Shown here: positions 7,635-14,237 of the stretch, piece by piece
Layout of the letters: each line of letters starts with the position of its first letter
How positions within the stretch are numbered: the first letter of the stretch is position 1
DNA from: SIG588 sp045654545
GTDB taxonomy: Bacteria > Bacillota > Clostridia > Oscillospirales > Acutalibacteraceae
Length of the DNA: 18,048 nucleotides
NCBI GenBank assembly: GCA_045654545.1
Contig: JAZONO010000126.1
Coordinates: 1 to 18,048, forward strand
Direction of reading: 5' to 3'
The notes under the pieces: model-generated
The model's input: only the letters and a program-made list of their open reading frames with translations
What the model was told of the DNA's origin: nothing
Database searches by the model: none
Made by a program: the position numbers and the translations under genes

Positions 7635-9077
7635 ATGGCAGCAGATAACAAGAAAATGGTGGAAGCCATCACCTCGATGGAAGAGGATTTTGCCCAGTGG
7701 TACACCGACGTGGTGAAAAAGGCAGAATTGATCGAATACACCAGCGTGAAGGGGTGTATGGTCATTCGCCCGTACGGCTATGCTATTTGGGAACATATGC
7801 AGCGCATTCTGGACGGTATGTTCAAAGCAACGGGACACGAAAACGTGTGTATGCCGATGTTCATTCCCGAAAGCCTGTTGCAAAAGGAAAAGGATCACGT
7901 GGAAGGCTTTGCGCCCGAAGTGGCGTGGGTCACCCACGGCGGCAGCGATCCGTTGGAGGAGCGGCTGTGTGTGCGCCCCACCTCCGAAACGCTGTTCTGC
8001 GAGCATTACGCCAATATTGTGCATTCCTGGCGCGATCTGCCGAAACTCTATAACCAATGGGTCAGCGTAGTGCGTTGGGAAAAAACCACCCGTCCCTTCC
8101 TGCGTTCGCGCGAATTTTTGTGGCAAGAGGGTCACACCATTCACGCCACGGCGGAGGAAGCGGTGGCAGAAACCGAGCAGATGTTGAATGTGTATGCCGA
8201 TTTCTGTGAAAACTATCTGGCGATGCCGGTGGTGAAGGGCAAAAAGACCGAAAGCGACAAGTTCGCCGGTGCGGTGTCCACCTATGCCATCGAAGCGTTG
8301 ATGCACGACGGCAAGGCGTTGCAGGCAGGTACGTCCCACTATTTCGGTGACGGCTTTGCCAAGGCGTTTGACATTCACTTCACGGATAAGAACAACACCC
8401 AGCAGAATCCGCACCAGACTTCGTGGGGTGTCACCACCCGTCTGATCGGTGCGATCATCATGACCCACGGTGACGACAACGGCTTGGTGTTGCCCCCTGC
8501 CGTGGCGCCCGTGCAGTTGGTCATCCTGCCCATTGCACAGCACAAACCCGGTGTGTTGGAAAAAGCCGCCGAATTGCGTGACCGTTTGTCGGCCGTGGCC
8601 CGTGTGAAGATGGACGATTCGGACAACTCCGCCGGCTGGAAGTTTGCGGAATATGAGATGAAGGGCGTGCCGCTGCGTTTGGAGATCGGCCCGAAGGATA
8701 TCGAGGCCGGTCAGTGCGTGTTGGTGCGCCGTGACAACCGCGAAAAGGTGGTTGTGAAACTGGAAGATCTTGAAACCGTGGTGCCGCAGATGCTTAAAGA
8801 CGTGCACGATGCGCTGTATAACAAAGCGCTCGAAAACCGTGAGCGCCGCACCTTTGCCTGCACCTCGATGGAGGAGATCACGGCGAAGTTGCAGGAAAAC
8901 GGCGACGGCTTTGTGAAGGCGATGTGGTGCGGCGACGAAGCGTGCGAGGATAAGGTGAAGGAAACCACGGGTGTGGGTTCGCGCTGCATCCCCTTCGCGC
9001 AGGAGAACCTGTCCGACCGTTGCGTTTGCTGCGGCAAGCCGGCACAGCACATGGTGCTGTGGGGCAAGGCATATTAA
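7635..9077 (+). CDS. proS: Prolyl-tRNA synthetase, archaeal/eukaryotic-like (type 3)
   Basis: A 480-residue class II aminoacyl-tRNA synthetase that charges tRNA-Pro in the cytoplasm. It is the short archaeal/eukaryote-like form: there is no INS editing insertion, and the enzyme ends with a C-terminal zinc-binding-type domain (four Cys around residues 433-475, in WCGDEAC and RCVCCGK) and a terminal Tyr. Motif 2 is RWEKTTRPFLRSREFLWQEGHT (R147 onward, written here only as its key residues R-x-E...R-F-L-W-Q-E), and motif 3 lies around GDDNGLVLPP (about 279-288). ATG 7635 is chosen over the in-frame ATG 7611. An AAAAGGA site lies between them (spacing to 7635 is rather long), while 7611 has no site and almost no leader. 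It is the first gene of a four-gene operon with the cyclophilin, Cys-cluster and mtnN genes. Confidence 0.96.
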   Translation: MAADNKKMVEAITSMEEDFAQWYTDVVKKAELIEYTSVKGCMVIRPYGYAIWEHMQRILDGMFKATGHENVCMPMFIPESLLQKEKDHVEGFAPEVAWVTHGGSDPLEERLCVRPTSETLFCEHYANIVHSWRDLPKLYNQWVSVVRWEKTTRPFLRSREFLWQEGHTIHATAEEAVAETEQMLNVYADFCENYLAMPVVKGKKTESDKFAGAVSTYAIEALMHDGKALQAGTSHYFGDGFAKAFDIHFTDKNNTQQNPHQTSWGVTTRLIGAIIMTHGDDNGLVLPPAVAPVQLVILPIAQHKPGVLEKAAELRDRLSAVARVKMDDSDNSAGWKFAEYEMKGVPLRLEIGPKDIEAGQCVLVRRDNREKVVVKLEDLETVVPQMLKDVHDALYNKALENRERRTFACTSMEEITAKLQENGDGFVKAMWCGDEACEDKVKETTGVGSRCIPFAQENLSDRCVCCGKPAQHMVLWGKAY

Positions 9078-9092
9078 AAAAGGAGAATTACC

Positions 9093-9686
9093 ATGAGTCA
9101 GTTAGATCTGCCGCAAAGCGGCGATACCGTTGCCGTGATGCACACCTCGATGGGGGATATTTCCATCCGCCTGTTCCCCGACAAAACCCCGAAAACGGTG
9201 GAGAACTTTACCACCCACGCCAAAAACGGCTATTACAACGGGGTGACCTTTCACCGCGTGATTCGTGACTTTATGATCCAAGGCGGCGATCCCGACGGCA
9301 CCGGTTGCGGTGGCGAAAGCATTTGGGGCGCTCCGTTTAAGGATGAGTTTGATCTTCAGCTGCGCAATTACCGCGGTGCCCTTTCGATGGCAAACGCCGG
9401 TCCCGGCACCAACGGCAGTCAGTTCTTCATCGTGCAATGCGACGAGGTGGACGAGCGTTTGGTTTCGCAGATGCGTGAACTGGTGGACGGCGGTTTCCCG
9501 ACCGAAGTGACCGACAACTATGTGAAGGTCGGCGGCACGCCGCACTTGGATTTCCGTCACACCGTGTTTGGTCAGGTGTTTGACGGCATGGACGTGGTGG
9601 ATGCCATTGCCGCAGTGGAAACCGATCGCCGCGACAAGCCGCTCACCCCTGTGACCATCCTGTCCATTGACGTGAAAGAATGGTAA
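9093..9686 (+). CDS. Peptidyl-prolyl cis-trans isomerase, cyclophilin type
   Basis: A 197-residue cyclophilin that catalyses cis-trans isomerisation of Xaa-Pro bonds and helps protein folding. There is no signal peptide, so it should be cytoplasmic. Active-site elements are visible: F53-H54-R55 (catalytic Arg), F60-M61-x-Q63-G-G-D, N107-G-S-Q110-F-F, and R155-H156-TVFG. As in many Firmicutes cyclophilins there is an extra segment (about 117-152, DERLVSQMRELVDGGFP...) between the FFI strand and the HTVFG motif. It starts 15 bp after the proS stop with AAAGGAG seven bases before the ATG. Its 3' end overlaps the next gene by 7 nt, which indicates co-translation. Confidence 0.95.
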   Translation: MSQLDLPQSGDTVAVMHTSMGDISIRLFPDKTPKTVENFTTHAKNGYYNGVTFHRVIRDFMIQGGDPDGTGCGGESIWGAPFKDEFDLQLRNYRGALSMANAGPGTNGSQFFIVQCDEVDERLVSQMRELVDGGFPTEVTDNYVKVGGTPHLDFRHTVFGQVFDGMDVVDAIAAVETDRRDKPLTPVTILSIDVKEW

Positions 9687-10183
9687 ACTACGACGTGGTA
9701 TATGCCCTCTTGGGCGATCTGACGCCGCTCACCGCCGATTGCGGCGAGGTGTGCGGTGCGGCGTGTTGTGAAGGCGGTGCCGACGACGGGATGCTCTTGT
9801 TCCCGGGCGAAGCCGCGTGGATGGGCTATGAGGAACACGTTACGCGTGAAAACGGACGCGAACTGTTTGTGTGTGACGGCAGATGCGATCGTGCACGCCG
9901 TCCGCTTTCCTGCCGCATCTTCCCCCTCTTCCCCATTATAACGGAGGATGGACGCGTCCGTGCGGTGTACGATCCCCGAGCGTATCGGTTGTGTCCGCTC
10001 ACAAAGTTGCAGGACAATGTGCGGCTCGACCGCCGTTTTGTGCGCGCGGTTCGGGCGGTGGGACGCCGCGTGGCAAGCACACCCGAAGGGTTGGCGTTTT
10101 TGAAAGAGCAAACCGCCGAGATCGCAGAGATCAACCGCTTTTTGCGATTGGACGAGAAACGGGCGCCGATCTGTCGGCGTTGA
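9680..10183 (+). CDS. YkgJ-like cysteine-cluster protein (putative metal-binding)
   Basis: A 167-residue protein with eight cysteines in a pattern like the YkgJ/CxxCxxCC family (putative Fe/Zn-cluster proteins of unknown biochemical role): C21-x3-C25-x3-C29-C30 near the N-terminus, then C65-x3-C69 and R-R-P-L-S-C78-R in the middle, and C105 in YRLCPL. The RPxxCRxxP-type motif is the most diagnostic element. No membrane helix or signal is seen. The ATG lies inside the cyclophilin gene (7-nt overlap) with only a weak GAAAGA site, so expression probably depends on coupling. The family assignment comes from the Cys spacing alone and is moderately secure. Confidence 0.75.
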   Translation: MVNYDVVYALLGDLTPLTADCGEVCGAACCEGGADDGMLLFPGEAAWMGYEEHVTRENGRELFVCDGRCDRARRPLSCRIFPLFPIITEDGRVRAVYDPRAYRLCPLTKLQDNVRLDRRFVRAVRAVGRRVASTPEGLAFLKEQTAEIAEINRFLRLDEKRAPICRR

Positions 10184-10199
10184 GAAAGGATGCGAACGT

Positions 10200-10922
10200 A
10201 TGAAATTCGGTATTATCGGAGCGATGGATTCCGAAGTCGCCACGCTGATTGCCTCCATGGAAGAGCAAGGGCGTGAAGAGGTGGCCGCCTGCACCTTTGT
10301 GTGGGGCAGGATCGGCGACCAAGACGTCGTGGTGGTGAAAAGCGGCATCGGCAAGGTGTGCGCGGCGCTGTGCGCGCAGATCTTGATTGATCGCTTTGCG
10401 GTGGATGCCATTGTGAACACGGGCATCGCCGGCGGATTGCACTCCGCCCTTTCGGTGGGCGACTTGGTGGTGGCGGATGCCGCCGTGCAACACGACTTTG
10501 ATCTCACTGCGTTCGGTCACGTGAACGGGTATATGCCGGCGTTGGGCGGCGACGACCGCCTGCCGAGTTTTTGGCAGACCGATCCTTCGCTTGAAGAACG
10601 GTTTATTCACGCCGCCGAAACGGTGAAAACGGAACAGGGATTGTCTTTCCGCTGTCTGGGCGGTGTGGTGGCTTCGGGCGATGTGTTCGTGAGTGATGCC
10701 GCGTTGAAGCAAACGTTGGTACAACGCTTCAACGCAGCGGCGGCCGAAATGGAAGGTGCCGCTGTGGCACAGGTGACCGCGCTGAACGGCGTGCCCTGCG
10801 CCATCATCCGTGCGATCTCGGATTTGGCAGACGGCAGTGCCGCCGCCAGTTTTGAGGATTTTGAACAGCAGGCGGCCGACCTTGTGTCCGCCATCCTGCT
10901 CACCATGTTGCGTGAGATGTAA
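10200..10922 (+). CDS. mtnN: 5'-methylthioadenosine/S-adenosylhomocysteine nucleosidase
   Basis: A 240-residue MTA/SAH nucleosidase (Pfs). It hydrolyses MTA and S-adenosylhomocysteine to adenine plus the thioribose sugar, which clears SAM-derived inhibitors and feeds methionine salvage or AI-2 synthesis. The phosphorylase fold shows GIIGAMDSE with E12, the TGIAGGL loop (about 74-80), VASGDVFV, EMEGAA (E185, equivalent to E. coli E174) and ISDLAD (D208, equivalent to D197). The length fits the family. The start has AAAGGA about 9 bases upstream and lies 16 bp after the preceding stop. It is the last gene of the proS operon, directly before a perfect hairpin terminator. Confidence 0.96.
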   Translation: MKFGIIGAMDSEVATLIASMEEQGREEVAACTFVWGRIGDQDVVVVKSGIGKVCAALCAQILIDRFAVDAIVNTGIAGGLHSALSVGDLVVADAAVQHDFDLTAFGHVNGYMPALGGDDRLPSFWQTDPSLEERFIHAAETVKTEQGLSFRCLGGVVASGDVFVSDAALKQTLVQRFNAAAAEMEGAAVAQVTALNGVPCAIIRAISDLADGSAAASFEDFEQQAADLVSAILLTMLREM

Positions 10923-10927
10923 AGGAA

Positions 10928-10961
10928 AAGAACGGTTGACTTAAGTCAACCGTTCTTTTTT
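10928..10961. terminator. Terminator of mtnN (copy 1 of a duplicated hairpin)
   Basis: Perfect 13-bp stem, AAGAACGGTTGAC (10928-10940) with its complement (10945-10957), TTAA loop and a T-run. It may also act for the convergent SLOG gene ending at 10971. A nearly identical hairpin ends the XRE gene 820 bp away. Confidence 0.9.
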
Positions 10962-10970
10962 ATTGTGAAA

Positions 10971-11402
10971 TCAAGCGGAGAGTTCAATAACCGTTTTCCC
11001 CATTCTTACTGCCATACCCTTAAACTTTGCCGCTCCACCCGTTATATGCGTAACGTATGTCACAACATAAGCGCTTTTCTGTAACATCCAACGATTGCGT
11101 CTGTCTATTGCAAACTTGGGAGGCACCAGCTCGCATCCATCCGCCAATATCGTTGGGAGTTCCTCTTTTTCAGCCACATTCTTCTGCGGCATATAAGCCA
11201 AAACAACAGTATATTTTATGTGAGGATATACATCTTTCAGTTTTTCGAGCACGTTAATTACCAAGCGGTCAAACCCACCTTGATTTCCAATATAAAAGTT
11301 CTCCACACTTTCGTTTTCAATCAATCTTACCAGAGCCGATCGCAAGATCGGCTCTATTGTATTTGGTGCATCCCTATGTCCAAAAAAGGTACACGACAAC
11401 AT
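10971..11402 (-). CDS. SLOG-superfamily (DUF1273/YpsA-like) protein
   Basis: A 143-residue Rossmann-like protein that I assign to the SLOG group, whose members bind or process nucleotide-derived ligands. The motifs are FFGHRD near the N-terminus, YIGNQGGFD (a Gly-rich loop, about residue 40), YTVVLAYMP, FAIDRRNRWML and a C-terminal TGGAAKFKGMA. There is no signal or membrane segment. The start is ATG 11402, with GGAGGGG 3-5 bases upstream; an in-frame TTG at 11435 has no site and lies in the leader. It is divergent from the XRE gene across a 99-bp region that holds a TTGCAA-17-TATACT promoter and an inverted repeat. The gene is visibly AT-richer than the proS operon. The molecular function is unknown. 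Confidence 0.75.
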   Translation of the reverse strand: MLSCTFFGHRDAPNTIEPILRSALVRLIENESVENFYIGNQGGFDRLVINVLEKLKDVYPHIKYTVVLAYMPQKNVAEKEELPTILADGCELVPPKFAIDRRNRWMLQKSAYVVTYVTHITGGAAKFKGMAVRMGKTVIELSA

Positions 11403-11415
11403 TAACCCCTCCAAA

Positions 11416-11489
11416 TTGACCAGTATCACGGACAATATTTTTCATCAGTATAGCATACAATGTCCTTGGTTGCAACTAATACTGGTCAA
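11416..11489. promoter_or_regulatory. Divergent promoter/operator region with 11-bp inverted repeat
   Basis: TTGACCAGTAT (11416-11426) is repeated inverted at 11479-11489. Each copy lies between a gene's presumed transcription start and its ribosome site. The SLOG promoter is minus-strand TTGCAA (11475-11470), 17 bp, TATACT (11452-11447). For the XRE gene only a weak -10 (TACAAT, 11456-11461) is seen. This is a likely binding site for the XRE regulator itself (inference). Confidence 0.6.
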
Positions 11490-11501
11490 AAGGGTGGTAT
11501 T

Positions 11502-11741
11502 ATGGAACAAAAGATCCGTCGCGACTTGAATATGGGCGACAATCTAAGACGTCTGCGCGATGCGGCAGAAATATCGCAAGAAAAGTTGTGTGTCGAATTA
11601 CAGCGTCGCGGTTGCGACATCGGAAGAACAACTTACGCAAAGTATGAAGCAGGTGAGTTGAATATACGTGCCAGCGTAATCGTTACACTGCGCAAGATTT
11701 ATGACTGCTCTTATGACGAATTCTTTCTCGGGCTGGACTAA
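11502..11741 (+). CDS. XRE-family HTH transcriptional regulator
   Basis: A 79-residue single-domain Cro/CI-type DNA-binding protein. The helix-turn-helix spans about residues 12-68: NLRRLRDAAEISQEKLCVEL, then RTTYAKYEAGELNI, then a C-terminal helix with LRKIYDCSYDEFFLG. It has no extra sensor domain. The start is ATG 11502 with AAAGGGTGG four bases upstream; an in-frame ATG at 11460 lies in the promoter region and is rejected. It is divergent from the SLOG gene and probably regulates it and itself through the inverted repeat between them. It ends just before the second copy of the duplicated terminator. Confidence 0.9.
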   Translation: MEQKIRRDLNMGDNLRRLRDAAEISQEKLCVELQRRGCDIGRTTYAKYEAGELNIRASVIVTLRKIYDCSYDEFFLGLD

Positions 11742-11744
11742 AGA

Positions 11745-11783
11745 AAAAAGAACGGTTGATGTAATGTCAACCGTTCTTTTTTA
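11745..11783. terminator. Bidirectional terminator (copy 2 of a duplicated hairpin)
   Basis: AAGAACGGTTGA (11748-11759) pairs with the complementary arm ending at 11778, with T-runs on both strands. It serves the XRE gene on plus and the zinc-ribbon gene on minus. Its arms and flanks match the mtnN terminator, differing mainly in the loop. Confidence 0.88.
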
Positions 11784-11821
11784 TATCAATTTCAAAAAAT
11801 CAAAAAGATGGGCGTTCATAG

Positions 11822-12058
11822 CTATCCTCGTTTGGCCTTCTTGCTGTTCACTACTTTTTCGATGTCCTCTTTATCAATCCACTCTTCGGTAAAACCGCAA
11901 TCGCAACACACGTAGCGATTGACGTTCACGGTGGAAAAGATGGTGTTTCCCGTCATCACGTTGTTCCCCGTGCCGTACGGACCGGTGTATCCATCCATCC
12001 GTACGATGTTGCCCGAACGGCATTTGGGACAGAGTTTTGTGTGTTTCACAGCCGTCAC
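11822..12058 (-). CDS. Zinc-ribbon protein of unknown function
   Basis: A 78-residue protein with two Cys pairs, CPKC near the N-terminus and C-C-D-C-G around residue 52, separated by a Gly/Asn/Thr-rich segment, with a basic tail (KKAKRG). This is a zinc-ribbon arrangement; no enzymatic domain is present. The start is a GTG (12058) that overlaps the upstream stop codon as GTGA, with GAGGA seven bases before it, so translation is coupled to the DUF1292 gene. It ends before the bidirectional terminator at 11745-11783. The partner and role cannot be inferred from sequence. Confidence 0.8.
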   Translation of the reverse strand: MTAVKHTKLCPKCRSGNIVRMDGYTGPYGTGNNVMTGNTIFSTVNVNRYVCCDCGFTEEWIDKEDIEKVVNSKKAKRG

Positions 12059-12306
12059 TCTCCCAGTTCCTCTTTGTGTAATTCACGAAACTTTTGAAAT
12101 ACCGCCTGCATGGTGTCGTCGTCTACACCGACGTAGGTTTCCTCTTCCCCTGCCGCCGCAGGGACGATGCGCAACAGTACCGCGCCATCGCCACCCTCGG
12201 CAGGGAACAATACGGCATACTCATCGCCGCCCCATTCCACAACGTCCAACACCTCAAAAGCAACTTCGTTGCCGCTGTCATCGGTCAAATACAGTAATTC
12301 ATCCAT
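12055..12306 (-). CDS. DUF1292 family protein
   Basis: An 83-residue acidic protein matching the DUF1292 pattern: LTDDSGNEVAFEVLDVVEWGGDEYAVLFP, then VLLRIVPA, then EEETYVGVDDDTMQAVFQKF. Members are widespread in Clostridia and Bacilli, often next to the RuvX/YrrK or alanyl-tRNA synthetase cluster, and have no assigned biochemical function. Here it instead lies beside tRNA-Val and is coupled to a zinc-ribbon gene. The start is set by AAAGGAG seven bases before the ATG, and a TTGCAA-17-TATGAT promoter lies upstream. Confidence 0.88.
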   Translation of the reverse strand: MDELLYLTDDSGNEVAFEVLDVVEWGGDEYAVLFPAEGGDGAVLLRIVPAAAGEEETYVGVDDDTMQAVFQKFRELHKEELGE

Positions 12307-12341
12307 GGGAAGAGCTCCTTTAATTTACATTATTTTAGAGT

Positions 12342-12370
12342 ATCATAGCATATTTCAAAAAAATTTGCAA
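12342..12370 (-). promoter_or_regulatory. Promoter of the DUF1292 operon
   Basis: Minus-strand TTGCAA (12370-12365), 17 bp, TATGAT (12347-12342). It stands back-to-back with the tRNA-Val promoter; the two -35 boxes are only 7 bp apart. Confidence 0.75.
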
Positions 12371-12377
12371 TTCCCAC

Positions 12378-12406
12378 TTGACAAAACCCAAATCTTTTTA
12401 TATAAT
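12378..12406 (+). promoter_or_regulatory. Consensus promoter of tRNA-Val
   Basis: TTGACA (12378-12383), 17 bp, TATAAT (12401-12406): a perfect sigma-A consensus, 22 bp before the mature tRNA 5' end. Confidence 0.92.
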
Positions 12407-12428
12407 AACACTCGCGCCAATCAAATAT

Positions 12429-12504
12429 GGACGTTTAGCTCAGCTGGTAGAGCATTCGCTTGACGTGCGAAGGGTCAGCGGTTCAAGTCCGTTAACGTCC
12501 ACCA
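12429..12504 (+). tRNA. tRNA-Val (anticodon GAC), CCA encoded
   Basis: A complete cloverleaf. The acceptor arm GGACGTT pairs with AACGTCC, the D-arm is GCTC/GAGC, the anticodon stem is TTCGC/GCGAA with loop TTGACGT, and the T-arm is built on TTCAAGT. The discriminator is A and CCA is encoded at 12502-12504. A hairpin terminator follows immediately. The 3' end from AAGTCCGTT onward is duplicated 158 bp downstream. Confidence 0.96.
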
Positions 12505-12546
12505 AAAAAAGTACAGTTCCATTTATGGGACTGTACTTTTTTTCTT
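12485..12546 (+). repeat. Direct repeat copy 1: tRNA-Val 3' end plus terminator
   Basis: The T-arm/acceptor 3' part, CCA and hairpin terminator (stem 12504-12520 with 12527-12543, loop ATTTAT) form a 62-bp unit that recurs with few differences at 12643-12702. This copy is the functional end of the tRNA transcript. Confidence 0.9.
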
Positions 12547-12550
12547 GATA

Positions 12551-12651
12551 AACGGACTTGAAACGAACTCCAAGGGTGAGCGTCTATCGGACGCGAAGCC
12601 TTGGCAGCAACAGTCCGGTGGACTGTTGCGTTCGTGAGAAGAAAGTCCGTT
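12551..12651. other. Structured insert between tRNA-Val 3'-end copies (three-way junction)
   Basis: The insert opens with AACGGACTTGAA (12551-12562), an exact inverted copy of the tRNA T-arm TTCAAGTCCGTT. Its first nine bases pair with AAGTCCGTT at 12643-12651. Nested inside are ACGAAC/GTTCGT (12563-12568, 12630-12635), CCAAGG/CCTTGG (12570-12575, 12599-12604) enclosing GCGTC/GACGC, and a 10-bp hairpin GCAACAGTCC/GGACTGTTGC (12607-12629). Almost every base takes part in a stem. No coding sequence is present. Confidence 0.75.
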
Positions 12652-12702
12652 AACGTCCACCAAAAAAGTACAGTTTCATTTATGGGACTGTACTTTTTTC
12701 TT
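12643..12702. repeat. Direct repeat copy 2: tRNA-Val 3' end plus bidirectional terminator
   Basis: Copy of the tRNA 3' end (AAGTCCGTTAACGTCCACC) and hairpin. The hairpin (12662-12699) has a T-run on plus and its complement on minus, so it probably also terminates the minus-strand flippase operon, whose stop is at 12705. Confidence 0.88.
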
Positions 12703-12704
12703 TT

Positions 12705-14237
12705 TTATATCTTCACATCTCTCCGCGATACACAACCGAACGCATGAAGCAACAACAAAAACAGTCCGCACAGCAAACACGCACCCACCACGGTGGCGAT
12801 CACATCGGGCAGTGCAGAAAACCACGCGTTGTCTTTTAGCATATAACTTCCCACCGCCGCCAGAGTCACCGCAAGCATCGGTGCCACGATCCATTGCCGC
12901 CAGCGAAAGCGCATTCCTGTCACCGTGAGCAACCGTTGCAGATTCAGTACCGCGACCAACACGTTGCTCACCGTCATCACAAACAGAAATCCGGCCATGC
13001 CCGTGCGCGGTACCACCGTCACCACCAACAGCAAGCGCAACGCGGAATCGATCAGGCTGTACCGCAGGGTGCTCACCTGCTGACCGAGCCCTTTCAAGAT
13101 TCCGTCCACCATGCTTTCCACGTACATGGCAGGGATGATCGGCGCGAGGGCGCGCAGAAGGCATCCCACTTCATCGCTGTGATAAAACAGCCGTGCGAGC
13201 GGCATGGCGTAAAGGAAGAACACGCCACCCACCATAATCGAGCCTGTCAAGGTGAGATGTAAGGTGCGCCCCACCGCATCGCGCACGCGCTCTTGTTTGT
13301 TCAGCGCGGCCGCTTCGGAGATTTCGGGAATCAGCAAGGTGGCAAGTGAGGATAAAAACGAGGACGGAAAAAAGATGAGCGGCATCGCCATGCCCTTGAG
13401 CGCACCGAACTGCGCAAGGGCAACCGCCCGTGAACCGACGTACACCCCCAGACGGGAAGGCACCAACAAATTCTCCACCGTGTGCAACGCGGTGTTGAGA
13501 TACCGCGTGGCGGTGATAGGCAGGGCGATCCCCATCAGTTGCGGCATCACGCGTTCGGTTTTTGTAACGGCGGCAGGCGGCAGGTGACGGCGATCGCGCC
13601 GAAAGGCAAACAACATATGCACACAGGAGGTGATCTCTGCGATCACATCCCCCACCATCACCACGGCGCAAGCGGACGCGATCGACGTGGCGTATCCGCG
13701 TTCTAACAACAGCGCGATCACGGCAATGCGCACCGCCTGTTCCAATAACTGCGCATGGGCGGTGACGTTCACACGCCGCCGCGCCATAAAATACCCTTTC
13801 AGACAGGACGTGACCCCCATAAACGGCAGGCTGACCGTCAAGATGCGCAACGCTGCTACCGCACGCACGTCCCCGATGAGATACCGCCCGATGGGGGTGG
13901 ATGCCGCCGCCAACACACCACCCGACAGGATGCCAACCGCGGCACTCACCAACACGGCAACGCGCAACGCCGAAAGTGCCGTGCGACGATCGCCGCGACA
14001 CAGCGCATCCGTCACCATACGGGTCACGGCGGTGCAGATGCCTGCCGCCGCAAAAGCAGATGCCAGCACGTATACCGACACGATCAGTTGATACAACCCC
14101 ATCCCCTCCGCCCCGATACGGGTGGAGAGATACATACGGAAAAAGATGCCGACGGTGCGAAGCAACAAGGAGGTCACCGTGAGCACCGCCGCGTTTTGCA
14201 AAAACGCCGTGCGGCGCACCGTTTTAACGACCAACAT
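12705..14237 (-). CDS. SpoVB/MurJ-like polysaccharide (lipid II-type) flippase
   Basis: A 510-residue integral membrane protein of the MATE-like MVF/polysaccharide-transport superfamily, most similar in pattern to stage V sporulation protein B. About 14 membrane helices are spread over the length. Motifs include an early LLLRTVGIFFRMYLSTRIGAEGMGLYQL, typical of SpoVB, and a central LIFFPSSFLSSLATLLIPEISEA. SpoVB-type proteins are thought to flip lipid-linked precursors for spore cortex synthesis. The ATG overlaps the preceding gene by 14 nt and has only a weak ribosome site, so coupling is likely. It is the last gene of the envelope cluster and ends against the second copy of the tRNA-Val terminator. 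The alternative is a general MurJ/exopolysaccharide flippase. Confidence 0.88.
   Translation of the reverse strand: MLVVKTVRRTAFLQNAAVLTVTSLLLRTVGIFFRMYLSTRIGAEGMGLYQLIVSVYVLASAFAAAGICTAVTRMVTDALCRGDRRTALSALRVAVLVSAAVGILSGGVLAAASTPIGRYLIGDVRAVAALRILTVSLPFMGVTSCLKGYFMARRRVNVTAHAQLLEQAVRIAVIALLLERGYATSIASACAVVMVGDVIAEITSCVHMLFAFRRDRRHLPPAAVTKTERVMPQLMGIALPITATRYLNTALHTVENLLVPSRLGVYVGSRAVALAQFGALKGMAMPLIFFPSSFLSSLATLLIPEISEAAALNKQERVRDAVGRTLHLTLTGSIMVGGVFFLYAMPLARLFYHSDEVGCLLRALAPIIPAMYVESMVDGILKGLGQQVSTLRYSLIDSALRLLLVVTVVPRTGMAGFLFVMTVSNVLVAVLNLQRLLTVTGMRFRWRQWIVAPMLAVTLAAVGSYMLKDNAWFSALPDVIATVVGACLLCGLFLLLLHAFGCVSRRDVKI

Noticed and set aside
7557..9050. Long minus-strand open frame of 497 codons
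   Set aside because: It is antisense to proS, which carries all class II synthetase motifs. The His- and Arg-rich translation is typical of a GC-rich shadow frame.
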